DNA of 64,000 nucleotides from Porcincola intestinalis (GTDB lineage: Bacteria > Bacillota > Clostridia > Lachnospirales > Lachnospiraceae): positions 62,001 to 126,000 of the forward strand of contig NZ_VULZ01000007.1 in assembly GCF_009696445.1 (NCBI RefSeq), written 5' to 3'. This document shows positions 8,942 to 17,769 of the stretch, in pieces. The translations under genes and the position numbers were made by a program. Position 1 is the stretch's first letter, and every line of letters starts with the position of its first letter. Below the pieces are notes generated by a model. It did no database searches. It was not told the DNA's origin and saw nothing but the letters and a program-made list of their open reading frames with translations.

Positions 8942-8952
8942 AACCGCCCGGG
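8922..8952 (-). terminator. Terminator hairpin between proC and upp
   Basis: An eight-base perfect stem (CCCGGGCG at 8928-8935, CGCCCGGG at 8945-8952) is followed, on the minus strand, by CTTTTCG. It therefore fits the end of the upp transcript best. The proC stop codon lies in its loop, so the two convergent genes share this element. Confidence 0.55.
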
Positions 8953-8966
8953 TGATCTGCCAGTCT

Positions 8967-9596
8967 TTACTTCGTTCCAAAGATCCGGTCTCCTGCGTCG
9001 CCGAGTCCCGGAATGATATAGCCGTGATCGTTCAGCTTCTCATCAACCGAGCAGACGTAGATATCCACATCCGGATGTTCTCTCTGGACTCTTGCGATGC
9101 CCTCCGGCGCTGCAATGATGTCCAGAAGACGGATGTGCTTGCAGCCATGCTTCTTCAGCATTGAAAGCGCTGCGCATGCGCTTCCGCCGGTTGCCAGCAT
9201 CGGGTCGACAACGAATACCTCCCTCTGCCCGCAGTCCGCTGGAAGCTTGCAGTAGTATTCGACCGGCTCCAGTGTCTTCGGGTCGCGGTACAGTCCGATA
9301 TGACCGACCTTCGCCGCCGGAATCATCGTCAGCATTCCCTCGACCATACCAAGTCCGGCTCTGAGAATCGGCACCACGGCCATCTTGCGGCCGGAAAGCT
9401 GCTTTGCAGTCATCTTCGTGATCGGAGTCTCAATCTCCACATCTTCCAGCTTCAGATCTCTTGTCGCTTCATAGCACATCAGCCCGGCGATCTCGGATAC
9501 GATTGTCCGGAAATCCTTTGTCCCGCAATCCTTGTTGCGAATCACACCAAGCTTATGCTGGATCAGTGGATGATCACATACCGTAACTTTCGACAT
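8967..9596 (-). CDS. upp: Uracil phosphoribosyltransferase
   Basis: Pyrimidine salvage enzyme making UMP from uracil and PRPP in the cytoplasm. The 209-aa length is standard. Visible motifs are [13 protein letters not shown]-type (here [16 protein letters not shown]), the PRPP loop [11 protein letters not shown] and the uracil-binding tail [17 protein letters not shown]. It is the last gene of the sua5 - phosphatase-fold - upp run, an order that recalls the ywlC-ywlE-rpiB-...-upp cluster of Bacillus subtilis with rpiB and glyA missing here. Confidence 0.96.
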   Translation of the reverse strand: MSKVTVCDHPLIQHKLGVIRNKDCGTKDFRTIVSEIAGLMCYEATRDLKLEDVEIETPITKMTAKQLSGRKMAVVPILRAGLGMVEGMLTMIPAAKVGHIGLYRDPKTLEPVEYYCKLPADCGQREVFVVDPMLATGGSACAALSMLKKHGCKHIRLLDIIAAPEGIARVQREHPDVDIYVCSVDEKLNDHGYIIPGLGDAGDRIFGTK

Positions 9597-9671
9597 TCTG
9601 TCCTCCTTTATGGGCAGCTTTCGCTGCCATTCTCATGCTGCATCGCTGCAGCTTCCTACCTGCCTCTCTTT

Positions 9672-10136
9672 TCAGTTCAGCTCCTCCTGCTGGAGAATCC
9701 CGGCCAGCCGTTCAATCTGCGCGTTCAGCTCCCGGAAGCACTGTCCGTAATCGCCAAGCGTCCCACCGTACGGATCATGCACCTCGCCCTCCGCACGGAT
9801 ATACTCGCTCAGGGAGAACACATTGATCGGGTTGGCAAAGTCCCGGAGCAGCCGCTCCTTCTCCGCACCTGTGATCGTCAGGACCAGTGTCCTGTCATCA
9901 AAGTCGGCTTCATCGAGCGGATCGCTCATATGGTCCTTCATCGTCAGCCCCTGGGCGACCAGGACAGCCTCCGCCTTCGGATTGATCGGCTCCGGGAAGA
10001 GCACCACGAGTCCTTTTGAAAGAATCAGAATATCCTCCAGCAGAAAATGTCTGGAAAGGATCGCCTCCGCCATCGGACTTGTGATCGTATCACTCTCACT
10101 CACGAAGATCAGTTTATCATAGTGTTTCACATCCAT
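9672..10136 (-). CDS. LMW protein-tyrosine-phosphatase-fold protein lacking the catalytic Cys and Arg
   Basis: The 154-aa protein aligns over its whole length with low-molecular-weight phosphatases and YwlE arginine phosphatase. In place of the P-loop signature C-x5-R-S-P it has FVSESDTITSPMAEA: Ser13 where the nucleophilic Cys should be and Thr19 where the Arg should be. The SPMAEA helix and the acid loop (HDPYGG) are kept. It sits between sua5 and upp, the slot that ywlE occupies in Bacillus. I infer a pseudo-phosphatase that binds rather than hydrolyses a phospho-ligand, or a changed chemistry. The frame is intact, so it is not an ordinary pseudogene. Confidence 0.8.
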   Translation of the reverse strand: MDVKHYDKLIFVSESDTITSPMAEAILSRHFLLEDILILSKGLVVLFPEPINPKAEAVLVAQGLTMKDHMSDPLDEADFDDRTLVLTITGAEKERLLRDFANPINVFSLSEYIRAEGEVHDPYGGTLGDYGQCFRELNAQIERLAGILQQEELN

Positions 10137-10164
10137 ACCTCCGGCAGAGAGGTTTCCCTGCCCG

Positions 10165-11211
10165 TCAGACCTTGATGACCTGATGGCCTGCCGCCTTAAT
10201 CAGACGATTCATGATCGCCTGCCCCATTCTCGGCGTATCGAAGGCTTCCGAATAGATCACGTCCACACCCAGGTCATCGAAATCCCGCAGGATCCCGTAC
10301 AGATGCATGGATATGGTGATCTCCTCCGTCCTTGTCCCGATGGACTTGACGATTCCTCTGTCATAAGCCGCCGCAGACTCATCCGTCGCGATGATTCCAA
10401 CCTTTCCTCCGGCCGCTTCCTTCTGAGCTGTCAGAGACCGGATCGCCTCCACAACTCTTTCCTGCGGCCCCTCCACGATTGTGAGCGGTGCCTTCGGCGC
10501 GTAGTGACGGTACTTCATGCCCGGTGCCTTCGGATGAAAATTCGGGTCATTGAAATGAAGTCCCGGATCCATCCGGACTTCTCCCAGCACACCCCTGAGC
10601 ATCTCCATGTTGATATACCCGGGTCTGAGGATCATCGGGATTTTTTCAGTCAAATCGATGATCGTCGACTCGACTCCGATCCCCACCGGTCCGCCGTCGA
10701 TGATCATATCAATCTTGCCGTCCAGATCGTCCTTCACATGCTGTGCCGTCGTCGGGCTCGGTCTTCCGGACGTATTGGCGGACGGCGCTGCAATGTAGCC
10801 GCCGCCTGCCCGGATCATCTCCGCAGCGATCTCGTTGTCCGGCATCCGGATTGCCACGGTTCCAAGACCGCCCGTTGTTGAGGCCGGAACGCGGTCATTC
10901 TTGTTGAGAATCATCGTCATCGGGCCCGGCCAGAATGCGTCCGCAAGGTCTCTTGCCTCCTGAGGGACTTCCGTGACAATCCGCTCAAGCGCATCAAACT
11001 CCGCAATATGAACAATCAGCGGATTGTCTGAAGGTCTCCCCTTCGCCGCATATATCTTTCTGGAGGCCTCCGCATCCAGTGCGTTCCCCCCAAGGCCGTA
11101 GACCGTCTCGGTTGGGAATGCAACCAGCCCGCCCGATAAAAGGATATCGCCAGCCTTCTGCATCAGCTTCCGGTCGATTCCCGCTGTCATATCTGCATAT
11201 ATGGTCTTCAT
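10165..11211 (-). CDS. sua5: L-threonylcarbamoyladenylate synthase (Sua5/YwlC type)
   Basis: Makes threonylcarbamoyl-AMP from threonine, bicarbonate and ATP for the t6A37 modification of tRNAs. The start at 11211 (MKTIYADMTAGIDRK) follows AGAAGG; an upstream in-frame ATG lacks a site. At 348 aa it is the two-domain Sua5 form: a YrdC domain (about 10-200, with GGLVAFPTETVYGLGGNA and SANTSGRPSPT) plus the C-terminal Sua5 domain (about 225-345), joined by the SPGMKYRHYAP-like linker (here APGMKYRHYAPKAP). It heads the sua5 - phosphatase-fold - upp run. Confidence 0.95.
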   Translation of the reverse strand: MKTIYADMTAGIDRKLMQKAGDILLSGGLVAFPTETVYGLGGNALDAEASRKIYAAKGRPSDNPLIVHIAEFDALERIVTEVPQEARDLADAFWPGPMTMILNKNDRVPASTTGGLGTVAIRMPDNEIAAEMIRAGGGYIAAPSANTSGRPSPTTAQHVKDDLDGKIDMIIDGGPVGIGVESTIIDLTEKIPMILRPGYINMEMLRGVLGEVRMDPGLHFNDPNFHPKAPGMKYRHYAPKAPLTIVEGPQERVVEAIRSLTAQKEAAGGKVGIIATDESAAAYDRGIVKSIGTRTEEITISMHLYGILRDFDDLGVDVIYSEAFDTPRMGQAIMNRLIKAAGHQVIKV

Positions 11212-11251
11212 ATCTGTCCCTTCTGTCAGCTGTACCCGCCAGCCGGGTTTC

Positions 11252-11295
11252 ATTATAGCACCGCTTTAGGATCGTGTGAACCGTCAGAACGGTTC
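11252..11295 (-). promoter_or_regulatory. Extended -10 promoter of sua5 with an overlapping inverted repeat
   Basis: On the minus strand TGC-TATAAT (-10 at 11252-11257) is a perfect extended -10 element, about 40 bases before the sua5 start. A seven-base inverted repeat (GAACCGT, four bases, ACGGTTC) at 11278-11295 covers the -35 position and could be an operator. Confidence 0.5.
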
Positions 11296-11388
11296 TGCCT
11301 TCGCCGTTCTGAGTTCTGATTTCTTGCGAAACATGCAGAGTGGCTGTGCAAATTGCTCAAATTATCCATATGTTTTGTCCATGTGTTG

Positions 11389-11397
11389 TGCTATACT
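11389..11397 (+). promoter_or_regulatory. Extended -10 promoter of the S1-domain gene
   Basis: TG-C-TATACT at 11389-11397 is an extended -10 element 57 bases upstream of the S1-domain start codon. No good -35 is present at the usual distance. Confidence 0.4.
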
Positions 11398-11453
11398 GTT
11401 GGAAAACCGCGCGCAGCTTTCCCCTGCGCACAATGCTTTGGGAGGGTACCACT

Positions 11454-12542
11454 ATGGCAGATGAAATCAAATCGGAGGCACTGTCAGAAAATGAGGCAGG
11501 CCAGGTAGCGGCTGCAACGCCGCAGACCGTCAGTGCGAATGCTGATGCGCCGCAGGCTAAGGAGCCGCAGGCGGGTGAACAGCAGGCCGTGAGTGAAAAA
11601 TCCAGCTCGCAGACACCGGAGGCGCAGGCTGACGAGCCGCAGACCATGGCAGACGTGGAAGCAGAGCTGAATGCTTCCTTCCGCCCGATCCGCGAAGGCG
11701 ACACGCTGGACTGTGAGGTTGTCGGCGTGGAGGATGACAAGGTCACGGTTGACATTGCCTCCTACACGGACGGCATCATCCGGAAAGAAGACGTCAGCGA
11801 CGATCCTTCGTATTCCATCCGTGAGCACATCAGCGTCGGTCAGAAGTTTCAGGCGACGGTCATCCGCCGGGATGACCATGGTCATGTCGGCCTTTCTCTG
11901 AAAAAGGCAGCCAGTCTGGCAGCCTGGGACCGTGCCAGAAGTCTTCTGGCTTCAAAGGAGAATGTCCGTGTGAAGATCTCCGGCGTGACAAAAGCTGGCG
12001 CGATCGCCTACCTGGACGGCATCCGTGCATTTATCCCGGCATCCAAGCTCAGCCTGGGTTATGTGTCCGATGACGAGCTCCCGGGCTGGATCGGAAAGGA
12101 GATCGATGTCCGTGTCATCACAGCGGATGAAGACGGCAATCATCTTGTCCTCTCCGCAAAGGACATCCTTCATGAGAAGCGTGAGGAGGAGCGCAGAGCA
12201 CACATTGCCCTCGTAAAGCCAGGTACCATCACAGAAGGAACCGTCGAATCCCTGAAGGACTTTGGCGCCTTTGTCGATATCGGAGATGGCGTGACAGGGC
12301 TGCTCCATGTCTCCCAGATCAGCCAGAAACGGATCAAATCGCCGGCGGATGTCCTGAAGGTCGGACAGAAGGTTCGCGTCAAGATCACCAAGGTTGCGGA
12401 CGGGCGCGTTTCCCTGAGCATGAAGGCGCTCGAGGATGAAGGAGATCCGCAGGCAGACACAAGGGAGGAGCACTATGACCTTCCGAAGAGCGAAGAGATC
12501 GGAACCGGACTCGGTGCCCTGCTGAAAAACATCCGTCTCTGA
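11454..12542 (+). CDS. S1 RNA-binding-domain protein (ribosomal protein S1-like)
   Basis: The ATG at 11454 (MADEIKSEALSENEAG) follows GGGAGG with an eight-base spacer. The 362-aa protein has an acidic, Ala/Gln-rich N-terminal tail (about 1-75) and three S1 OB-fold domains: about 82-155 (GDTLDCEVVGVEDDKVTVDI), 165-240 and 255-330 (GTITEGTVESLKDFGAFVDI, the classic motif). Gram-positive S1 homologues of three or four domains bind mRNA and may assist translation. The gene stands alone between two divergent and convergent units and ends at a bidirectional terminator. E. coli S1 has six domains, so equivalence is not assured. Confidence 0.88.
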   Translation: MADEIKSEALSENEAGQVAAATPQTVSANADAPQAKEPQAGEQQAVSEKSSSQTPEAQADEPQTMADVEAELNASFRPIREGDTLDCEVVGVEDDKVTVDIASYTDGIIRKEDVSDDPSYSIREHISVGQKFQATVIRRDDHGHVGLSLKKAASLAAWDRARSLLASKENVRVKISGVTKAGAIAYLDGIRAFIPASKLSLGYVSDDELPGWIGKEIDVRVITADEDGNHLVLSAKDILHEKREEERRAHIALVKPGTITEGTVESLKDFGAFVDIGDGVTGLLHVSQISQKRIKSPADVLKVGQKVRVKITKVADGRVSLSMKALEDEGDPQADTREEHYDLPKSEEIGTGLGALLKNIRL

Positions 12543-12676
12543 GGCTCGTCGCTGCCAGGCCACCATCCGCGGCGGCCTGGCGGTGCTTCACCGGCATCAT
12601 GCCACGCAGGACTTCCAGGCAGCTTCTGCTGTTTTGGAACGCACGCGGCAGCCTTTGATTCGGCGGGCAGCTCCAC

Positions 12677-12715
12677 AAAAAACACGGGATTCCTCATCGG
12701 AACCCCGTGTTTTTT
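12677..12715. terminator. Bidirectional terminator between the S1-domain gene and the LTA-synthase gene
   Basis: AAAAAACACGGG (12677-12688) pairs with CCCGTGTTTTTT (12704-12715), with an inner TTCC/GGAA pairing and a five-base loop. It has A-runs and T-runs on both sides, so it serves the plus-strand S1-domain gene and the minus-strand LTA-synthase gene, which converge here. Confidence 0.9.
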
Positions 12716-12721
12716 CTTTGC

Positions 12722-14983
12722 TTAATTCTTGCTGAACAGGCCCTTCGCCCAGTCAAAAGCTCTCTTGTACCAGGCATCCGGCTTCAGCTCTGCGCCGTAC
12801 TTGTCACACTGATACGATTCCGCATTTTCTCCCCCTGCATCGTACTTCAGGTGGTAGTAATGCGTGTCGATGTGGATGCCCCTCACACCGTCGATCATGC
12901 AATGCGGCTGGATCTTGATCCGCCCGTCAAAGGCCTGATCGGTCGGAATCTTGATCACAATCTGGAAGACGCCCGGCTTGATTTCCGTTGAATCCGTCCA
13001 GGAAACATAATCGGAACCGTTCACCGTGTACCCGTACATATGGAGCGACGCTCTGAATCCTTCCACCTTGTCGGAGGTGACATTATCGATCGTGTAGGTG
13101 ATCGTCGAGGTCTCCGGGTCATACTCACCGTAGTGAATGTCCGCCGTGACCTTCTTCAGGTTCGACTGCTCATCCATCCAGTCGGAGCTCTTCATGAGCT
13201 CGGTGTTCACATAGTCCAGCCCGTCCTTCTCGATCAGCGTATCCTTGTCGGAGAACAGATTGGTTCCCATTCCAAGGCGGTCCCCGTCAATCTTGACACC
13301 GAGCGCTGCCAGCGTTGTCGGGAAATTGTCGATCGTCGCAAACTCCCTGTAGTCATCACGCGCCGGCTTGACAGCCGAGTTGAGATAGCAGGTATAAACC
13401 TTTCTCCTGTAATCGTAGGATGCTCCGGCGCAGATCTCCTTGTTCATCGTCGGATGGTCGCCGGAAATGACAACCGTCGTGTTGTCATACCAGTCCTGCT
13501 GCTGGATCCATTTCACAAACTCCACCACCTGCTTGTCCGAGAGGTGGATGACATTCTTGTACTGATCCGGGAAGACCTCCTCATACCCTGTATCCTTGTA
13601 TCCTTCCGGATAATGGGTATCGACGGTCAGCATTGTGAAGTCAAACGGTTTTCCGGAATTGCCGAGCTCCGTGAGCTTGTTCTTTGCATACTCAAAGAGC
13701 TTCGTATCCTCAAATCCCCACCAGACCTTGTAGTCGGAAGGCAGTGTGCCGTTCGTCGTGTACAGCTTCCAGTCATCGAAATTGAAATTGCCATGTTCTG
13801 TGAAGCAGAGACGCCGTCCGCCGAATGTCGCATCGGAGCCGAACATCATTTCCATGGTATATCCCTCTTTCGAGAGAATATCGCCCAGGCAGGTCAGGTT
13901 CGGGAAGAACGAATCCTGCGTGTTCATGAAGTTTGTCCCGACACCGTTGATCTCAATCGGGATCTTCAGCGGAAGTCCGCTTGTCGCGGCCCACATGCCT
14001 GCCATCGTCCATGTGCTGTACTTGAGCGCATTGCCTCCGTCCAGCTTTGCAGACTGATCCTTCCCGGCAAAATCGATATTATTGGTATCCTTCGCAAGCT
14101 TCGTCAGCTCCGGAATCAGGCTTTCATCGAAGAGACCTCCGCTGTCTTTATCAGAGTAGGACATCTCCATCGATTCCAGAAAGATATAGATCAGGTTTCT
14201 TTTCTTTTCCGGGAATGTCAGGGTTGTCGTCGCCGGATCGACATAATTGTCCTCGATATAGGTGGACTTTTCCCCCATGGAGGCGATCCGCTGCCCGATG
14301 CCCAGCTTGTTCCAGATTCTGCTGATCTGGATACTCCCGAAAACGACTGCGGCGACCGTGACTGCCGGAAGGAGGAACCTTCTGATCAGCCGTCTTGCCT
14401 TCGTGGTTTTTTTTGCATAATCCTTCCGGATTTCTTCTTCCTTCTCCGGTGAAAGCTCCGCTGCTGCGCGAACTGTCTTTCCGTTCTGATTCTGCTTTTT
14501 TGCCTTCGGGGGCTGCTTGGGCATCAGGAAGAGATGATAGACCGCAAGCAGTACAGCCAGAAGAACGACCGGGCCGACAACACAGTATCTGATGTATCCC
14601 CAGATGATCCCGGAGTCTGTTCCCTTCAGCGGCTGAGTGATCGTAAACATCACCTCATCCAGTGACAGATCCCCCCACTCGTCGGTGACCCACTTTGCCG
14701 ACAGTCCGGCAATCATCATGAACATCATCAGGAAATACAGCAGGAAACGGATGACTCTCCATCTCGCTTTCTCCCGGACCAGCGGTCCACCCGACAATGC
14801 CGCAGTGTCTTTCTCCGCGCCCGCCTTTTTCGCGCCGGCTGTTTGCTTTCTCCAGCCTTTTCTCTTCCCGGCAGTCTGTTCATTCTGACCAGCTGTCCCG
14901 GACGTCTCCTGTCCTTTTGATTCAAACCCGGCTTCCGTTTCCCGGTTCTCCTCTTGTCCCTTCAAATCCTTTTCCTCACTCAT
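12722..14983 (-). CDS. LTA synthase family protein (phosphoglycerol transferase, AlkP superfamily)
   Basis: A membrane-anchored enzyme of the LtaS/OpgB family, which transfers glycerol-phosphate to cell-envelope glycolipids outside the membrane. From the start chosen (MSEEKDLKGQEENRE; another ATG is two codons upstream with a very short spacer) it has a charged Lys/Glu/Gln-rich N-terminus (about 1-70), about three membrane helices (75-95, 128-150, 200-218), and an extracellular sulfatase-like domain (about 260-620). Visible metal and catalytic sites are Glu in FLESMEMSYSD, the Thr nucleophile in STWTMAGMWAATSGLP, and VISGDHPTMN. LtaS normally has five helices, so the acceptor may differ. Confidence 0.87.
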   Translation of the reverse strand: MSEEKDLKGQEENRETEAGFESKGQETSGTAGQNEQTAGKRKGWRKQTAGAKKAGAEKDTAALSGGPLVREKARWRVIRFLLYFLMMFMMIAGLSAKWVTDEWGDLSLDEVMFTITQPLKGTDSGIIWGYIRYCVVGPVVLLAVLLAVYHLFLMPKQPPKAKKQNQNGKTVRAAAELSPEKEEEIRKDYAKKTTKARRLIRRFLLPAVTVAAVVFGSIQISRIWNKLGIGQRIASMGEKSTYIEDNYVDPATTTLTFPEKKRNLIYIFLESMEMSYSDKDSGGLFDESLIPELTKLAKDTNNIDFAGKDQSAKLDGGNALKYSTWTMAGMWAATSGLPLKIPIEINGVGTNFMNTQDSFFPNLTCLGDILSKEGYTMEMMFGSDATFGGRRLCFTEHGNFNFDDWKLYTTNGTLPSDYKVWWGFEDTKLFEYAKNKLTELGNSGKPFDFTMLTVDTHYPEGYKDTGYEEVFPDQYKNVIHLSDKQVVEFVKWIQQQDWYDNTTVVISGDHPTMNKEICAGASYDYRRKVYTCYLNSAVKPARDDYREFATIDNFPTTLAALGVKIDGDRLGMGTNLFSDKDTLIEKDGLDYVNTELMKSSDWMDEQSNLKKVTADIHYGEYDPETSTITYTIDNVTSDKVEGFRASLHMYGYTVNGSDYVSWTDSTEIKPGVFQIVIKIPTDQAFDGRIKIQPHCMIDGVRGIHIDTHYYHLKYDAGGENAESYQCDKYGAELKPDAWYKRAFDWAKGLFSKN

Positions 14984-15177
14984 CCGCATCTGCCTTTTCT
15001 ATGCTGCCTGGCCATTCTGCCTGCTGAAGTCATGGCGATCCTTTTATATCCCGCTTATAGCTTCTGCCGGCTTTCTTCCCCGGCTCCCTGACTGATAAAG
15101 TCCAGCCGCATGCGCCGAGTATTATAACAGCTAAAAAGCGGGATAACAATGAACTTTCTATGAAAATTATCATAAGG

Positions 15178-16092
15178 TCAGACCGTACGGGACACGATGT
15201 AACGTGGGCGCCGCTTCGCTTCCTCGTATATTCTGGCAACATAGTACCCAACCACACCCAGCGAAATCATGATGATACTGCCTGTCAGAAGCACAAGCAA
15301 AATGACCGTTGTGAAGCCCTCCACCGCGTGTCCCGTGAAATAGCGGACAAGTGTCTGTATCCCCAGAATGATCGCAAAGGCGAGAAACGCAGCGCCCGCC
15401 CAGGTCACACACTGCATCGGGGCAGTCGAATAACCGGCAATGTTGCTGATTGCATAGCGGATCAGCTTTCGGGTCGACCACTTAGAGACGCCGGCTTCCC
15501 GCTCCTGAACGTCAAATTCTACCTGCGTCCGCCTGAAACCGATCCAGGCACTCATCGCCCGGAAGAAGGCATTCTGCTCCGGCATGTCAAGCAGCGTGTT
15601 CACCGCTCTTCTGTCGAGCAGCTTGAAATCCGAGGCACGTGACATATCGATCTTTGTCGCTCTCGACATCAGACTGTAAAACATCCCTGCCGCTGCCCTG
15701 TGCGCGCCGCTCTCCTTCCCGCGGCTCTTCTTGACACCCTCGATCACCTCATAGCCCTGCTGCCAGAGCCGGTACATCTGAACCAGAGTCTGCGGCGGAT
15801 GCTGCAGGTCACAGTCCATCACAGCCGCACAGTCCCCCTTTGCGGCTGCAAGCCCGGCGAAGATTGCAGCCTCCTTGCCGAAGTTCCTCGAGAAATGAAC
15901 GCCATGCACCCGGTCATTTGCCTGATGGGCGGTCAGGACCTCGCTCCAGGTCAGATCCTTCGAGCCATCATCCACAAAGACAAGCTCATAGTCAATCTTC
16001 TCACCCTCCAGTATCTGTGCCAATACCCTTGCTGTCTTCGGAAGCATCGCTTCCTCATTGTAGGCCGGCAGAATCACCGATAACGATGGCAT
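15178..16092 (-). CDS. Family 2 glycosyltransferase, GtrB/dolichol-phosphate-sugar synthase type
   Basis: Predicted to move a sugar from a nucleotide donor to undecaprenyl phosphate at the cytoplasmic face. The GT2 domain (about 1-225) shows VILPAYNEEAMLPKT, VFVDDGSKDLTW, the DxD metal site in MDCDLQHPP and the SDFKLLDRRAV region. Two C-terminal membrane helices (about 230-253 and 263-288) are followed by a basic tail. The length of 304 aa is normal. The GtrA-like flippase gene lies 75 bases upstream on the same strand, the usual partner in wall or teichoic-acid glycosylation, and an LTA-synthase-family gene follows. Confidence 0.92.
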   Translation of the reverse strand: MPSLSVILPAYNEEAMLPKTARVLAQILEGEKIDYELVFVDDGSKDLTWSEVLTAHQANDRVHGVHFSRNFGKEAAIFAGLAAAKGDCAAVMDCDLQHPPQTLVQMYRLWQQGYEVIEGVKKSRGKESGAHRAAAGMFYSLMSRATKIDMSRASDFKLLDRRAVNTLLDMPEQNAFFRAMSAWIGFRRTQVEFDVQEREAGVSKWSTRKLIRYAISNIAGYSTAPMQCVTWAGAAFLAFAIILGIQTLVRYFTGHAVEGFTTVILLVLLTGSIIMISLGVVGYYVARIYEEAKRRPRYIVSRTV

Positions 16093-16167
16093 AGCTGTTC
16101 CTCCTGCTGATCCGCTCTTCGTCTTGTCTCACAACGGTATTTTTTATCATGTAGCAGTATCTGCCTG

Positions 16168-16656
16168 TCAGGCCTTTCCCTCTGCCTGCCTTTCCTTCTT
16201 CCGGAAGATGATCAGCTTCGAGAACACATAGTTCAGGATTACGACCAGGATGCTGACTGCCACCTTGGCGAGCATCCCCTTGACCCCGAACAGCTTCTGA
16301 TTCAGCCCGGCCTTCACCAGAAGCGGAACGCCGGCTATCTCAATGACGCCGGTCACAAGCCGTGCCGAAACAAACAGGACTGCTTCCCGAAGGATAAACC
16401 CGATTTTCCAGCTATAGGAGTGAAAGACCCAGACTTTGTTGGTTAGGTAGGCGAAAATGACCGCGCAGATCCACGACAAGATGTTTGAAACCGTAATGCC
16501 CATCCCAAGGTTTCTGGCGAACAGTGCGTAGGTTCCCCAGCTCACAACCGTCGTGAGTCCCCCCATCAAAAGGTAACGGATGATCTCTCCGAAATCCATC
16601 CTGCCTGAGGCCTCGCTGCGCCCGTTATCAGCCGCTGTCTGTTTCTCTTCCCACAT
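16168..16656 (-). CDS. GtrA-like membrane protein (putative lipid-sugar flippase)
   Basis: A 162-aa protein with four predicted membrane helices at about residues 25-45, 55-75, 90-112 and 128-148, and the GtrA-family features LLMGGLTTVVSWGTYALF and TNKVWVFHS. GtrA proteins are thought to move undecaprenyl-phosphate-sugar made by GtrB across the membrane; a GtrB-type gene follows directly. The start at 16656 has AGAGG about ten bases upstream. Together the pair probably decorates an envelope polymer; which one is not visible. Confidence 0.88.
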   Translation of the reverse strand: MWEEKQTAADNGRSEASGRMDFGEIIRYLLMGGLTTVVSWGTYALFARNLGMGITVSNILSWICAVIFAYLTNKVWVFHSYSWKIGFILREAVLFVSARLVTGVIEIAGVPLLVKAGLNQKLFGVKGMLAKVAVSILVVILNYVFSKLIIFRKKERQAEGKA

Positions 16657-16998
16657 TGTCCCGCACCTCTTATCGTCTTCCGCTTCTCTCGCTTTTCTTC
16701 ACCTGCATCTGCTCTGAACGGCTTACTATCTCTCGCCGGTTTTCCTGGGCCCTCACCATATCTTGCTCAACAGATGCTCCCATGCTTCCAGGCTGGCTAC
16801 GGCTGCAGAGAGTATACCACAGGATCATCCTGCCGGCATCTGCCTGCCGGCATCTGCCTGTCTGCCTGCGGTGGGAATCTCTGTCCGCTTTTTTCAGGCA
16901 GGCTCTATCGGTGCCAGGACATAAAGAACCGCATCCCGCCGTGCAGTTGGGAAACAGCAGTCCGTTCAGGATAAGGACCGCCCGAATCGACAGCCTGA
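16657..16998. other. Intergenic region of about 340 bases upstream of gtrA
   Basis: No convincing gene. It contains the gtrA promoter and palindrome (separate entry) and two adjacent copies of the 14-mer TGCCGGCATCTGCC at about 16831-16860. The short open frames here on both strands lack ribosome binding sites and protein-like composition. Confidence 0.5.
16811..16832 (-). promoter_or_regulatory. Extended -10 promoter of gtrA with a palindrome in the spacer
   Basis: On the minus strand TG-G-TATACT places the -10 at 16811-16816. The 13-base perfect palindrome CAGGATCATCCTG at 16820-16832 lies in the -10/-35 spacer, where a repressor could block polymerase. The predicted leader is about 150 bases. 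Confidence 0.4.
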
Positions 16999-17769
16999 TT
17001 ACAGGCCCTGAATACTGCCGATCCCAAGGGATCGGCAAGCCGCCTGAAGCTGCTCTTCAAACTGCGGGTAGAACTCCTTCTCTGTGTCAAAACCGGCCAG
17101 ATAGCACTTTTCCAGAATCTGCATGCAGACAATCTTCCGAAGATGATCCTGCGCAGCATCCGTGCACCCTGAAGCAGTCCCTTGCGTCTGCACGGCGCCT
17201 GTGCTTCCGGCAGCTGTCCCCTGCATCTGTGCTGTTCCCGCGCTTCCTTCCCCGGCTCCGCAGCACGCCTGCGCTGCTTTCAGGAAGGCGTGCCAGGTTC
17301 TGCAGTATGCCTCGTACCGCGAAAGATCGGGAATACCCAGCCATTTTTTCACCTTCACCTTGCTGCCGGTGCAGTGCGTGCACTCTCCGGTCTGCAGGAT
17401 GTAGGAGAAGTCCCCGTCCTCCCAGCAGCGCCCGAGCGGGTAAAGCCTGCAGATTCCCGGGCGATACGCGTGGATCTCACATCTTCCATCTGCCCCAAGA
17501 TAGGGGCACACGCCGTCCGCCATGGCCAGTACCGGCTGGATCAGCCCGTCGATCACCTCAAGCCTGACTGTCACATTCAGAAGCCTCTCGAGGCCACAGC
17601 CTGTAGCCTTCTTCAGCTGATAGATATCCCATGGATCCAGTACGATCAGCGCGTCCATCCGGCAGCAGTCACAGCAGCCCAGACAGCCATTTGTCCCGAT
17701 CTTCACCAGGTCATCCGCCCTGTACCGCCTTCCGTCCGAAATCTCCTCAATCGACTGTTCACGCCTCAT
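16999..17769 (-). CDS. YkgJ-family cysteine-cluster protein
   Basis: A 256-aa member of the YkgJ / Fe-S or zinc cluster family of unknown biochemical role. Its cysteines are arranged as GCLGCCDCC near residue 30, then CPYLGADGRCEIHAYRPGIC-type spacing (about 87-107) and CTHC (about 128-131). Between about residues 172 and 205 there is an inserted low-complexity repeat (GTAQMQGTAAGSTGAVQTQG). The start overlaps the esterase stop by 11 bases, so the two genes are probably co-translated. The last codons are covered by a strong inverted repeat (17016-17037). Confidence 0.88.
   Translation of the reverse strand: MRREQSIEEISDGRRYRADDLVKIGTNGCLGCCDCCRMDALIVLDPWDIYQLKKATGCGLERLLNVTVRLEVIDGLIQPVLAMADGVCPYLGADGRCEIHAYRPGICRLYPLGRCWEDGDFSYILQTGECTHCTGSKVKVKKWLGIPDLSRYEAYCRTWHAFLKAAQACCGAGEGSAGTAQMQGTAAGSTGAVQTQGTASGCTDAAQDHLRKIVCMQILEKCYLAGFDTEKEFYPQFEEQLQAACRSLGIGSIQGL

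Noticed and set aside
12554-12581. A terminator directly after the S1-domain gene (GCCAGGCC/GGCCTGGC stem).
   Set aside because: No T-run follows; the strong bidirectional terminator at 12677-12715 serves this role.
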